Shown here in pieces: positions 22,729-31,046 of a DNA stretch of 32,013 nt. Each line of letters begins with the position of its first letter. Within the stretch, counting starts at the first letter, position 1. Below the pieces are notes generated by a model that ran no database searches, had not been told where the DNA came from, and was given only the letters and a program-made list of their open reading frames with translations. This DNA comes from Planctomycetaceae bacterium (lineage in GTDB: Bacteria > Planctomycetota > PLA2), in assembly GCA_011525755.1 (NCBI GenBank), contig WYBS01000069.1, positions 69,196 through 101,208 of the forward strand, read 5' to 3'. Position numbers and translations under genes: made by a program.

Positions 22729-24495
22729 ATGCGATGGCCGGGGTTATTAGCCGCGGTCATGCTGTCGGCTTGCGGGGGTGGCGGCGGCGGCGGCGTGCCG
22801 GTAGCTCTGACGCAGCAGGTGTCGTTCGGCTTCGTCCGTCCGGACATGCCGACCGAGAGGGAGATCCTCGTCTCGAACCCGCTCGTCGCGGACGCGTCGG
22901 CGGAGGATCTCGGGGGGGCCCTCGGGCCGTTCGCGATCGCGCCCGGGATGGCGGCGACCGTGGGCAGCGGCGCATCGCTTGCCGTGCCGGTCGTCTTCAC
23001 GCCCGCGGGGCCGGGCCTTCACGCGGGCGAGTTTCGCCTCCGCTTCCGGGGCACCGGGGGAGAGCGGGCGGACGTTCTCCTCGCGCTCGAGGCGTTCGTC
23101 GAGACGCCGAGGGTCGAGCTGCGGGAGCCGACGCTCGATTTCCCGACGCCGATATTCCTGGGCGAGACGCGGACGCTCCGCGCGTACGTCGAGAACCGGA
23201 GCCACGCGACGCCCGTCGCGGTCACCTCGATCGGCAGCGTCCCCGATGGCTTCACCGCGTTCTTCGCTCCGGCGGTGCTCCCGCCCGGGCAGTTCGCCTC
23301 GATCGCCATCGTCTACACGCCCGAGGACGTGGGCGTCCACGACTTCGACCTCCCGATCGCGCACGAGGCCGGCGACCCGCTGCAGCTCCGGGTGCGAGCG
23401 AGGACCGACGAGGAGATCCCGGAGATCACGATCGACTTCGGCGAGGTGCCGCTCGTCAATGGCAAGACGGATTGGCTCGAGGTCGATCTCCCCTACCCCG
23501 CGATCAGCCTCAGCCTCGAGGCGCTGAGCGAGGACATCACGGCGCTGCCGCAGCTCGCGGCCCTCGAGGGGCCGCTCGGCTACGTCTACAGGGACGAGGC
23601 GGGCGGCGGGCCCCTCCTGTCGTTCCAGTACGCGCGCGGACTCTTCGCCCTGACGATCCCGAACACCGACCGCGCCGACACCCAGCTCGTGCCGGGCGGC
23701 GGCCGCTACCGCTTCCGCTTCTCCTGCACGGGCACGAAGCTCTCGGTGCGCGCGATCATCGAGAGCCGGCGCCGCGCGATCGCGGACGAGGGCGTCGTCG
23801 ATGTGAACGTCTTCTTCGCGTCGGCGCTCGGCGTCGATCCGGACAACGATCCGAAGATCGGCGATGTCCTCGCGGGGACGGACGCCGTGCTCGGGCAGGT
23901 CGGGCTGCGCCTCGGCGACGTCTCGTACTTCCAGCTCGACGACCCTATGTACGACGTGATCACGACGGGGAGCGAGTTCGAGAGCCTGCTCGCGGAGTCC
24001 TCCGCGGCGTCCGCGGTCCGCCTGAACGTGTTCTTCGTCCAGAGCCTGTTCCCGAACCCGCTCCTCGGGAGCCTCGCGGGCGTCGCGGGCGACGTCCCCG
24101 TGCCGAAGCGCAACGGCACGCAGGCGAGCGGGGTCGCGGCCGACTACACGCTGGACACGGCGTTCCTCGGGATCGTGCTCGCGCACGAGATGGGCCACGC
24201 GCTCGGCCTCTTCCACACGACCGAGGGCGGCGGACAGCAGGACAACATCGAGGACACGCTCGAGTGCGCGTACAACGGGTGCGCGGAGCCGTACCTGATG
24301 TTCTGGTACTGGCTTGGCGCGGAGACGCCCCCGATCACGCCCGGCCAGGGGCGCGTGATCCTCGGCCATCCGCTCGTCGATCCCGCGCCCCCGCTCGCGG
24401 GCCTCTCCTCTCTCGCGCAGAAGAAGACGCCCCTTCCCGCGTGGGTCGAGCTCCCGCCCGGCTTCTGCGGCACCTGCGCCGCCGCCGGCAAGTAG
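22729..24495 (+). CDS. Metzincin-type metalloprotease lipoprotein (paralog 2)
   Basis: 588 aa with the same layout as the preceding protein: lipobox LSAC followed by seven glycines, two ASH-like domains (EREILVSNPLVADASAEDLG, LAVPVVFTPAGPGLHAGEF), a TDWLEVDLPYPAISLSL pre-peptidase-like domain, and a C-terminal protease with HEMGHALGLFH (first His at 486), Met-turn PYLMFWYW, LECAYNGC, and the terminal GFCGTCAAAGK. The zinc ligands and Glu are intact, so it should be active. Conservation of order, length and the last residues shows a tandem duplication that has since diverged, mainly in the N-terminal domains. It has its own leaderless-type promoter. A 173-bp gap follows. Confidence 0.85.
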   Translation: MRWPGLLAAVMLSACGGGGGGGVPVALTQQVSFGFVRPDMPTEREILVSNPLVADASAEDLGGALGPFAIAPGMAATVGSGASLAVPVVFTPAGPGLHAGEFRLRFRGTGGERADVLLALEAFVETPRVELREPTLDFPTPIFLGETRTLRAYVENRSHATPVAVTSIGSVPDGFTAFFAPAVLPPGQFASIAIVYTPEDVGVHDFDLPIAHEAGDPLQLRVRARTDEEIPEITIDFGEVPLVNGKTDWLEVDLPYPAISLSLEALSEDITALPQLAALEGPLGYVYRDEAGGGPLLSFQYARGLFALTIPNTDRADTQLVPGGGRYRFRFSCTGTKLSVRAIIESRRRAIADEGVVDVNVFFASALGVDPDNDPKIGDVLAGTDAVLGQVGLRLGDVSYFQLDDPMYDVITTGSEFESLLAESSAASAVRLNVFFVQSLFPNPLLGSLAGVAGDVPVPKRNGTQASGVAADYTLDTAFLGIVLAHEMGHALGLFHTTEGGGQQDNIEDTLECAYNGCAEPYLMFWYWLGAETPPITPGQGRVILGHPLVDPAPPLAGLSSLAQKKTPLPAWVELPPGFCGTCAAAGK

Positions 24496-24668
24496 TCTCG
24501 CGGGGGCGAGCGCCGACCATCCGGCCGTTCAGCCGCGGGCGGCGCCGGGCGCTAGCCACGTTCGTGTCGCGCGCGTACGCCGCCCGTCGGCTGCAGCGGC
24601 CCGCAAGCGCGGCCCTCTAGTTACGCCTGCGTTACGGCAGCGCCTCGCGGGGCGCGTACGGTTCATGC
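24496..24668. other. Intergenic region with promoter signals
   Basis: 173 bp with no gene. It contains direct repeats GTTACG at 24620-24625 and 24631-24636 (11-bp period) and the -10-like TACGGT further down. A G/C-rich segment after the protease stop could fold but has no T-run. Confidence 0.45.
24657..24662 (+). promoter_or_regulatory. TANNNT -10 element (TACGGT)
   Basis: TACGGT ends 6 nt before the ATG at 24669, which is the start that begins a signal peptide. A second ATG at 24665 is out of frame. The GTTACG tandem repeat ends 20 nt upstream of the hexamer. Confidence 0.45.
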
Positions 24669-26840
24669 ATGCGATGCCTCGCGGGACTCTCCCTCCTCCT
24701 CGCCGCGGGCGGCGCGGCCGCCCAGGAGCACGCGCTCTTCGGCGGCGCGGCCCACGTGGTCGTGCCCCAGCGGCGATCCTTCTCGCTTCGCGGCAGCGCC
24801 CCGATCGCGCTCGAGCGCGTGCGCGCGCGCGTGACGATCGTCGAGCAGGCCGCCGAGACCGCGCTCGAGGTGACCGTTCGCAACACGTCGCCGGCGCCCG
24901 CGGAGGCCGTGCTCCTGCTCCCCGTGCCCGACGGCGCCGCGATCCACTCGTTCGCCTTCGAGGGGCCGGCGCGCGAGCCGACGGCGGAGATCCTGCAGCG
25001 CGAGGAGGCGCGGAGGACCTACCGCGAGATCGTGCGGAGCCTCCGCGACCCCGCGCTCCTCGAGTTCGCGGGGTACGCGCTCGTGCGGTCGAGCGTCTTC
25101 CCGGTGCCCGCGCAGGGCACGCAGCGCGTGCGGATCGTCTACAGCCACCTGCTGCCGGCCGTGGACTCGCGCGTGGACTACGTGCTTCCGCGGAGCGAGG
25201 CGCTCGAGGCGGACGTGCCGTGGGAGATCGAGGTCGAGGCGCGCGCGAAGGCCGGGATCGGCATGGCCTACTCGCCCACGCACGAGATCGACACCGGGCG
25301 GACCGGCCCGGGCCACGTGAGCGTGCGCGTCCGCGAGGCGTCCTCCCGGTCCCCGGGCCCCTTCCGCCTCTCGCTGCTCTGCGCTCGCGATGCCGCCGCG
25401 GCGACGCTCTTCGCCTACCCGGACCCGCGCATCGGGGGCGGCTACTTCCTCCTCGTCGCGGGGCTGCCGCCCTTGGTGAGGCGCGAGCCCCGGCGCGAGG
25501 TCACGATCGTGATCGACCGGTCGGGCTCGATGGCGGGGCCGAAGATGGACCAGGCGAGGAGCGCCGCGCTCCAGATCCTCGAGGGGCTTTCGGACGGCGA
25601 GGCGTTCAACGTCATCGACTTCGGCAACGCGGTCTCGCTCCTCTCCGAGCGCCCCGTCGTGAAGGACCGCGCGGCGATGCTTCGCGCGCGGGAGTACCTG
25701 CACGCGGTGCGGCCGATCGGCGGCACGAACACCTACGACGCGCTTGTCGAGGCGCTGCGGCAGCCCCCGGCCGCGGGGCTCCTTCCGACCGTCCTCTTCC
25801 TGACCGACGGGCTGCCGACGGTCGGGCGCACGGGCGAAGGGGACATCCGCGCGCTCGTCGAGGGCTGTAACCCGCACCGCCGGCGCGTGTTCACGTTCGG
25901 GCTCGGCGACGACGTCAACGCGCCGCTCCTCGACCGGCTGGCCGAGGCGAGCCGGGCCGCGGCCGTCTACGTGCGGCCGGGCGAGGACCTCGAGGAGCCC
26001 GTGCTCCGCGCGTTCGAGCGGCTCGAGGGGCCGGTGCTCGCGGACGGGAAGCTCTCCGATGCGAATGGCGCGATCCTCGGGCTTCAGCCGGCGACGCTCC
26101 CGGACCTCTTCGAGGGCGACCAGCTCGTGGTCCTCGGTCGGTACAAGGGCTCCGGGCCCCTGAGGCTCGCGCTCGACGGCGCAGGGCGCTCGCTGTCGTT
26201 CGCGTTCGGCCTCGACGGCGCGACGACGCGGAACGCCTTCGTTCCGCGGCTCTGGGCGGCGCGGCGGATCGCCGATCTCGTCGACCGCGTGCGGCAGACG
26301 GACGAGACCGCCGTGGTCTGCCCCGAGCATCGCGCGAGGATCGAGGAGATCGTCCGGCTCTCCGCGGAGTGGGGGATCCTCAGCGAGTACACGGCGTTCT
26401 TCGCCCGCGAGGGGACCGACCTCTCCGACTGGGACGCGATGAATTTCCGCGTCATGGCGGAGCTCGCCGAGAAGGCCGTGAAGGCGCGGTGCGGCACGGA
26501 CGCCGTGGACCGCGCGCAGGTGATCTGGGCGCAGAAGAGGCAGGCGGTCCTCGACGGAAGGAACCTGCTCGACGGCAAGATCGACCGCGCCGGGCTCGCC
26601 GCGGTGCAGCAGGCGTCCGACCGGGCGCTCTTCTGCCGCGGCAAGCAGTGGATCGACGGCCGGATCGTCGCCCAGCGCGCTCCGGTCGAGCCCGACGCGA
26701 CGATCGACTGCGGCACGCCCGAGTTCGAGAGGCTCGTCGACGCGCTCGTCGCGGAGGGGAGGCAGTCGCTCCTCGCCATGCGCGGCGAGATCCTCCTGCG
26801 CCTCGACGGAAGGAACGTCCTCGTCCGGAACGACTGGTGA
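24669..26840 (+). CDS. Secreted VIT and von Willebrand factor A domain protein
   Basis: 723 aa. Signal peptide MRCLAGLSLLLAAGGAAAQ. Residues about 35-165 are a VIT domain (VRARVTIVEQAAETALEVTV, NTSPAPAEAVLLLPVPDGAA, YREIVRSLRDPALLEFAG). The VWA domain (about 277-450) has a metal-ion site: Asp283, Ser285 and Ser287 in VIDRSGSM, then GTNTYDALVEAL and LTDGLPT. This is the inter-alpha-trypsin-inhibitor heavy-chain layout, common in bacterial secreted proteins that bind partners through a divalent metal. The C-terminal ~250 residues include WAARRIADLVD and EIVRLSAEWGILSEYTAFF, standard for the family. No LPxTG or other anchor is visible. It is followed after 14 nt by another VWA gene, forming an operon. 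Confidence 0.88.
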   Translation: MRCLAGLSLLLAAGGAAAQEHALFGGAAHVVVPQRRSFSLRGSAPIALERVRARVTIVEQAAETALEVTVRNTSPAPAEAVLLLPVPDGAAIHSFAFEGPAREPTAEILQREEARRTYREIVRSLRDPALLEFAGYALVRSSVFPVPAQGTQRVRIVYSHLLPAVDSRVDYVLPRSEALEADVPWEIEVEARAKAGIGMAYSPTHEIDTGRTGPGHVSVRVREASSRSPGPFRLSLLCARDAAAATLFAYPDPRIGGGYFLLVAGLPPLVRREPRREVTIVIDRSGSMAGPKMDQARSAALQILEGLSDGEAFNVIDFGNAVSLLSERPVVKDRAAMLRAREYLHAVRPIGGTNTYDALVEALRQPPAAGLLPTVLFLTDGLPTVGRTGEGDIRALVEGCNPHRRRVFTFGLGDDVNAPLLDRLAEASRAAAVYVRPGEDLEEPVLRAFERLEGPVLADGKLSDANGAILGLQPATLPDLFEGDQLVVLGRYKGSGPLRLALDGAGRSLSFAFGLDGATTRNAFVPRLWAARRIADLVDRVRQTDETAVVCPEHRARIEEIVRLSAEWGILSEYTAFFAREGTDLSDWDAMNFRVMAELAEKAVKARCGTDAVDRAQVIWAQKRQAVLDGRNLLDGKIDRAGLAAVQQASDRALFCRGKQWIDGRIVAQRAPVEPDATIDCGTPEFERLVDALVAEGRQSLLAMRGEILLRLDGRNVLVRNDW

Positions 26841-26842
26841 TG

Positions 26843-26848
26843 AAAGGA
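26843..26848 (+). promoter_or_regulatory. Shine-Dalgarno (AAAGGA) deciding the start at 26855
   Basis: AAAGGA lies 6 nt before the ATG at 26855. An alternative ATG at 26840 overlaps the previous stop (TGATG) but has no SD and would put five extra residues before the signal peptide. This internal operon gene uses an SD, in contrast to operon-first genes nearby. Confidence 0.65.
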
Positions 26849-26854
26849 AACGCC

Positions 26855-27952
26855 ATGCACATCCGCACCCTCCTCCTCGCCTCCTCCCTTCTCGCGCCGG
26901 CGATGGCCGCGCCCGAGACGGCGCCGAGAACCGTCGATCTCGTGATCTGCCTCGACACGAGCGGGTCGATGGAGGGCCTCATCCACGCCGCGCGCACGCG
27001 CATCTGGTCGATCGTGAACGAGCTCGCGCTCGCGAAGCCGTCGCCGCGCCTGCGCGTCGCGCTCGTCGCCTACGGCACGCCCGGCTACGGCCAGGAGAAC
27101 GGCTTCGTGACCGTGCTCACGGACTTCACGGAGGACCTCGACGCGGTCTCCGGGAAGCTCTTCGCGCTGACGACGGACGGCGGCGACGAGTACGTGGGCC
27201 GCGCGATCCGGAAGGCGCTCACGCTCTCGTGGAGCAAGGGCGACGGGCTGAAGCTCGCGGTCGTCGCGGGGAACGAGTCGGCGGACCAGGACCGGGAGGC
27301 GCCGTTCCGCGACCAGTGCAAGGCGGCGATCGGCGCCGGGATCATGGTCAACGCGATCTACTGCGGCGCCCCCGGAGCCCCCGACGCGGAAGGTTACAAG
27401 GAGGTGGCCCGCCTCTCCGACGGCCACTACGCGGCGATCGACCAGAACAACAACGTGGACCTCGCGTCGCCGTTCGACGCGGAGATCGCGTCGCTCAACA
27501 CGGCGCTGAACGCGACCTATCTGCCGCTCGCGAGCTGCGGCGCCGAGGGCACCGGGAAGCAGGTGGCGGCCGACGCCGACGCGGAGAAGGCGGGCGCGCT
27601 CGCGCAGCGCGCGCAGGCGAAGTGCCAGTCGCAGTACTGGAACGCGTGGTGCGTGATCGACCTGATCGACCGCGGCGACCGGAAGCTCGAGGACCTGAAG
27701 GAGGAGGAGCTGCCGGAGGCGCTCAAGGGGAAGACGCGCGAGGAGCAGCGAAAGATCATCGACGAGAAGCGCGCGGAGCGGAAGAAGGTGCAGGAGGGGA
27801 TCCTCGCCCTCTCGAAGAAGCGCGCGGACTGGGTCGCCGAGGAGCTGAAGAAGCAGGCCATCTCGGACGAGAACTCATTCGACGCGGCGATGCGCCGCTC
27901 GATCCGCGATCAGGCCGCCGCGAAGGGCTACGCGTTCGAGGAAACAAAGTAG
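26855..27952 (+). CDS. Secreted VWA-domain protein with basic helical tail
   Basis: 365 aa. Signal peptide MHIRTLLLASSLLAPAMAAP. The VWA domain starts at about residue 27 with metal site Asp34, Ser36 and Ser38 (CLDTSGSM), then FALTTDGGDEYVGRAI and LAVVAGNESADQD. Several cysteines (C32 and others in DQCKAAIGAGI, AIYCGAPGAP, LASCGAEG, AKCQSQYWNAWC) suggest disulfides in an oxidising compartment. From about 275 the protein is a highly charged helix (KTREEQRKIIDEKRAERKK) likely to be a coiled coil. APGAPDAEG is encoded by a copy of the dispersed 15-mer. It is second in the operon with the VIT-VWA gene and precedes the sigma fusion by 36 nt. Function is unknown beyond probable metal-dependent protein binding. 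Confidence 0.85.
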   Translation: MHIRTLLLASSLLAPAMAAPETAPRTVDLVICLDTSGSMEGLIHAARTRIWSIVNELALAKPSPRLRVALVAYGTPGYGQENGFVTVLTDFTEDLDAVSGKLFALTTDGGDEYVGRAIRKALTLSWSKGDGLKLAVVAGNESADQDREAPFRDQCKAAIGAGIMVNAIYCGAPGAPDAEGYKEVARLSDGHYAAIDQNNNVDLASPFDAEIASLNTALNATYLPLASCGAEGTGKQVAADADAEKAGALAQRAQAKCQSQYWNAWCVIDLIDRGDRKLEDLKEEELPEALKGKTREEQRKIIDEKRAERKKVQEGILALSKKRADWVAEELKKQAISDENSFDAAMRRSIRDQAAAKGYAFEETK

Positions 27953-27976
27953 CTGCAACGGGGCCCGCCTCCGCGG

Positions 27977-27982
27977 GATATT
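27977..27982 (+). promoter_or_regulatory. -10-like element (GATATT) before the sigma fusion
   Basis: GATATT ends 6 nt before the GTG at 27989, the same spacing as the TANNNT boxes. A short hairpin (CCCGC at 27964-27968 with GCGGG at 27973-27977) lies just upstream. GGAGG sits within 2 nt of the GTG, too close for a normal SD. Confidence 0.35.
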
Positions 27983-27988
27983 GGAGGC

Positions 27989-30988
27989 GTGGCCCCGGAT
28001 GCCGAGACGCTCCTCCAGCACGCCCATGGGATCCGCGCGCTCCTCCGCGGACTCCTCGCGGACGACGCGCGGATCGACGACGTGCTCCAGGACACGTGGG
28101 TCGCGGCGCTCTCGAAGGGGCCGCGGCGTGGCGTGCCGCTGGGCCCTTGGCTTAGGCGCGTGGCGCTGAACTTCGCACGGCGCGTCCGGCGCGGCGAGGC
28201 GCGGCGCGCCGCCCGCGAGCGCGTTGCCGCGAGGAACGACGAGACGCCCGAGGCGCGCTTCGACCTCCAGCGCGAGGCCGTCGATGAGCTCGCCCGGCTC
28301 GACGAGCCCTACCGCTCGACTCTCATCCTCCGCTTCTTCGAGGGGCTCTCGCCCGCGGAGATCGCGGAGCGGCGCGGGATCCCGAGCGCTACCGTGAGGA
28401 GCCACCTGAAGCGCGGCCTCGACCGGATCCGCGAGCGTCTCGACGAGGGCCATGGAAGCAGGGGGGCGTGGGGGGCGGCGTTCCTGCCCTGGCTCGCGAC
28501 GCGCAACGCCGGGGCGACGGGGGTGATCGTGATGAGCGTGAAGACGAAGCTCGCTCTTGTCGCAGCGCTCGTCCTCGCGATGGCCGGCGGGACCGCGAGC
28601 GTGGTCGCGTGGCACAGGTCGTCCGCGCCCGCGGAGCCCGCGCGCGCGACGGTGTCACGCGTGCTGCCCGCGACGCAGGGCGCCGGGTCGACCCCCGAGG
28701 CCGCGACCGCATCGATCCCGAAGGAGCCGGAGCGTTCGCTCGTCCTCCGCGGCCGGATCATCGAGGCCGCGACGAAGCGCGTCGTCCCGGACACGGCCGT
28801 CCGGATCGCGCTCGTCGGCGACGACCGGAAGCTCGACCTCCTGACCGACGACGCCGGCCAGTTCTCCGGCACGTCTCGGATCCTGTCCGAGGCGGCGCTC
28901 GGCAACCACTTCCGTTCCCCGACGATAATCTCCCGCTGGCTAGCCATCGAGGTCGACGGCTACGCGATGCGGGCCTTGCCCGAGCCGACGCCAGCGGGAG
29001 AGGACACGATCGACTTCGGGGAGGTCGAGGTCAGTCGCGGCGCCGCCGTGGCTGGCCGGGTCATCCGGAGGGACCGCACCGGGATCGCTGGCGCGATCCT
29101 CCTCCTCTCGTTCCAGAGTCCGAGCCTCTTCCCTCCTGCGTACGCGTTCCCCGTTGGGCGGAGCGGCGCGGACGGGTCCTTTCTCCTGGACGAGCCAGTG
29201 CCGGTGAACGATCGAGGCTCTTCCTGGATGCTCATGGCGGTCGGCGCCGAAGGCCTCGGATGGCAGGCGCTCGACGTCCTGCCCGGCAAGGACCGGATCG
29301 ACGCGCTCGAGATCGTCGTGGATCCGGGCGCGCCGCTCGAGGTGAACGTGACCGACAGCGCGGGCGTCCCGGTCGCCGGTGCGCGCGTTCGGGCGGAGCC
29401 TCGCTTCGAGCCTTTCACGCCCCGCTACAAGGTGGAGCACGACCATTTCCTGTCGCTCGGTCGCCGGGGTGACGTGCGCGCGCTCTTCTCGGCCGCGACC
29501 GACGCCGACGGGAGAGCTACCCTCTCGCAGCTTCCCATGCCGGGCCCATACGACATCGTCGCCGGCGCGAAGGGCTTCGCGCTCGGGTGGGAGGACGACG
29601 TGGTCGTCGACCGCGACCAAGGGCGATCGGTGACGGTGCGGCTGGAGCGGATTCGGCTCTGCGCGGTCTCTGGCACGGTGCTGGCGAAGGATGGCACCCC
29701 AGTGGCCGGCGCGAGCGTGGGCCCGCGCGGGATCGCGACAGTCCTGACGGACGACCTCGGCCGATTCCGGGTGGAGGGATTGGAGCCTGCGTGGCAGAAG
29801 GTCTGGTTCGTCGCCTCCGCCGAAGGCTTCGCGACGGCCGAGCGCGAGGTTCGGCTCGCACGCGACCGTGACGTCGAGGGGATCGAGATCCGGCTCGAAC
29901 GCTCGACACCCATCGGCGGTCGCGTCGTCGACCAGGAGAGCCGGCCGGTCGCCGGCGTCCATCTGTATCTCCGCCGAAGCCGCCAAGGTCTCCCCGCCGA
30001 GAAGACAGGCGCGGACGGGCGCTTCGTGTTCACGGACGCGACCGCGGGCTCCTGGAAGCTCCACGCGATGCCGCCGCGCGACGAACCCGAGTGGGAGGCC
30101 AGCGAGATCGAAGTCCGGGGGGGCGACACCGACCTCGAGATCGTGCTGCGCCGCCTCCGGCTCGGGGCAGCGAGGCTCGTCGCGCGTGTCGTGGAGGCTG
30201 GCACCGGCAGAGCGCTGGACCCCGCCGCCGCGTTCCTCATGCGGCGCGACAGGAAGTCCCCGACGGAGTACGCCCGGCCGACGGCGGTGGAACGCCGCAG
30301 CGGCGAAGTCGCCGCGGAGAGGCTCCATCCCGACGCGTGGCGGCTCTGGGTGCGCGTCCCCGGCTACGCGCCCGGCTACGTCGACTTCACGGTCGTCGAC
30401 GGACAGGGCGAGGCGCAGCCGGAAGTGCGGCTGGGGCGTGCCGGCCGGATCGTAGGTCACGTGGTCGGCGTCGAGGGCCGCGCGTCGGTCTGGACGATGC
30501 CCACCGGGAGCGACCTCGCGCCCGGCCAGGACTGGGAGGCGGACGGTCGCATCCGTGGCTGGGCCGAGGTGTCGGCGGACGGCACGTTCGTGATCGAGAA
30601 CCTCGCGCCCGGACCGACGACGGTCAGCCTGGGGGCTCGCGGCTTCCTCGGCACGGCGAGCGCGGATGTCCCGCTTGGCGGCGATGCGCAGATCGAGATC
30701 TCGGCCACGCGTGCTGCCGTGCTGACCTTCCGCAGCAAGGACCCGGTCCCCTCGGGAACGGACGCCGTGGAGTTCTACGTGTCGCAGGGCGGCGACTGGG
30801 ACTGCATGATGCGGCTCGGCGGCCAGGGCGGCAGGCGGCTCGACTACGCCGAGACGCTGACCCCGGGCCGAACGAGGTGGCGCGTGGTGTTCGATTCCGA
30901 CGGCCGCGTGAAGACGCAGGAGGGCGTGGTCGACCTCGCGATGGGCGAGACCGCCGAGGTCCTCGTCCCGATCGAGCTCGACAGGTAG
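27989..30988 (+). CDS. Membrane-tethered ECF sigma factor fused to carboxypeptidase-regulatory-like repeats
   Basis: 999 aa from a GTG. Sigma region 2 is about 20-65 (RIDDVLQDTWVAALSKG) and region 4 about 100-152 (LDEPYRSTLILRFFEGLSPA, then EIAERRGIPSATVRSHLKRG). A transmembrane helix follows at about 185-207 (TKLALVAALVLAMAGGTASVV). The remaining ~790 residues are repeats of the carboxypeptidase-regulatory/Cna-B type, starting near residues 251 (LRGRIIEAATKRVVPDTAV), 351 (AGRVIRRDRTGIAGAILLL), 450 (NVTDSAGVPVAGARV), 559 (VSGTVLAKDGTPVAGASV), 642 (GGRVVDQESRPVAGVHLYL), 727 and 820. DNA-binding and extracytoplasmic parts are thus in one chain. No anti-sigma gene is near. Release by proteolysis, or action while tethered, is inference. 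A paralog runs off the left edge of the window. Confidence 0.88.
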   Translation: MAPDAETLLQHAHGIRALLRGLLADDARIDDVLQDTWVAALSKGPRRGVPLGPWLRRVALNFARRVRRGEARRAARERVAARNDETPEARFDLQREAVDELARLDEPYRSTLILRFFEGLSPAEIAERRGIPSATVRSHLKRGLDRIRERLDEGHGSRGAWGAAFLPWLATRNAGATGVIVMSVKTKLALVAALVLAMAGGTASVVAWHRSSAPAEPARATVSRVLPATQGAGSTPEAATASIPKEPERSLVLRGRIIEAATKRVVPDTAVRIALVGDDRKLDLLTDDAGQFSGTSRILSEAALGNHFRSPTIISRWLAIEVDGYAMRALPEPTPAGEDTIDFGEVEVSRGAAVAGRVIRRDRTGIAGAILLLSFQSPSLFPPAYAFPVGRSGADGSFLLDEPVPVNDRGSSWMLMAVGAEGLGWQALDVLPGKDRIDALEIVVDPGAPLEVNVTDSAGVPVAGARVRAEPRFEPFTPRYKVEHDHFLSLGRRGDVRALFSAATDADGRATLSQLPMPGPYDIVAGAKGFALGWEDDVVVDRDQGRSVTVRLERIRLCAVSGTVLAKDGTPVAGASVGPRGIATVLTDDLGRFRVEGLEPAWQKVWFVASAEGFATAEREVRLARDRDVEGIEIRLERSTPIGGRVVDQESRPVAGVHLYLRRSRQGLPAEKTGADGRFVFTDATAGSWKLHAMPPRDEPEWEASEIEVRGGDTDLEIVLRRLRLGAARLVARVVEAGTGRALDPAAAFLMRRDRKSPTEYARPTAVERRSGEVAAERLHPDAWRLWVRVPGYAPGYVDFTVVDGQGEAQPEVRLGRAGRIVGHVVGVEGRASVWTMPTGSDLAPGQDWEADGRIRGWAEVSADGTFVIENLAPGPTTVSLGARGFLGTASADVPLGGDAQIEISATRAAVLTFRSKDPVPSGTDAVEFYVSQGGDWDCMMRLGGQGGRRLDYAETLTPGRTRWRVVFDSDGRVKTQEGVVDLAMGETAEVLVPIELDR

Positions 30989-31006
30989 CTTGTCGCCCCC
31001 CCGGCG

Positions 31007-31012
31007 TATGCT
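31007..31012 (+). promoter_or_regulatory. -10-like element (TATGCT) for the HicB-like module
   Basis: TATGCT lies 34 nt before the ATG at 31047, giving a leader of roughly 25-28 nt that includes a good SD. No clear -35 is at the right distance. Confidence 0.4.
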
Positions 31013-31035
31013 GTCCGGGCTCTCGCTCCAACCAC

Positions 31036-31041
31036 GGAGGG
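31036..31041 (+). promoter_or_regulatory. Shine-Dalgarno GGAGGG for the gene at 31047
   Basis: GGAGGG lies 5 nt before the ATG at 31047. It is the clearest SD in the window and fixes this start against longer in-frame versions. Confidence 0.7.
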
Positions 31042-31046
31042 TCACC

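Noticed and set aside
27963-27977. Short hairpin after the VWA gene as a terminator
   Set aside because: Only 5 bp of stem and no T-run; it lies within the likely promoter of the next gene.
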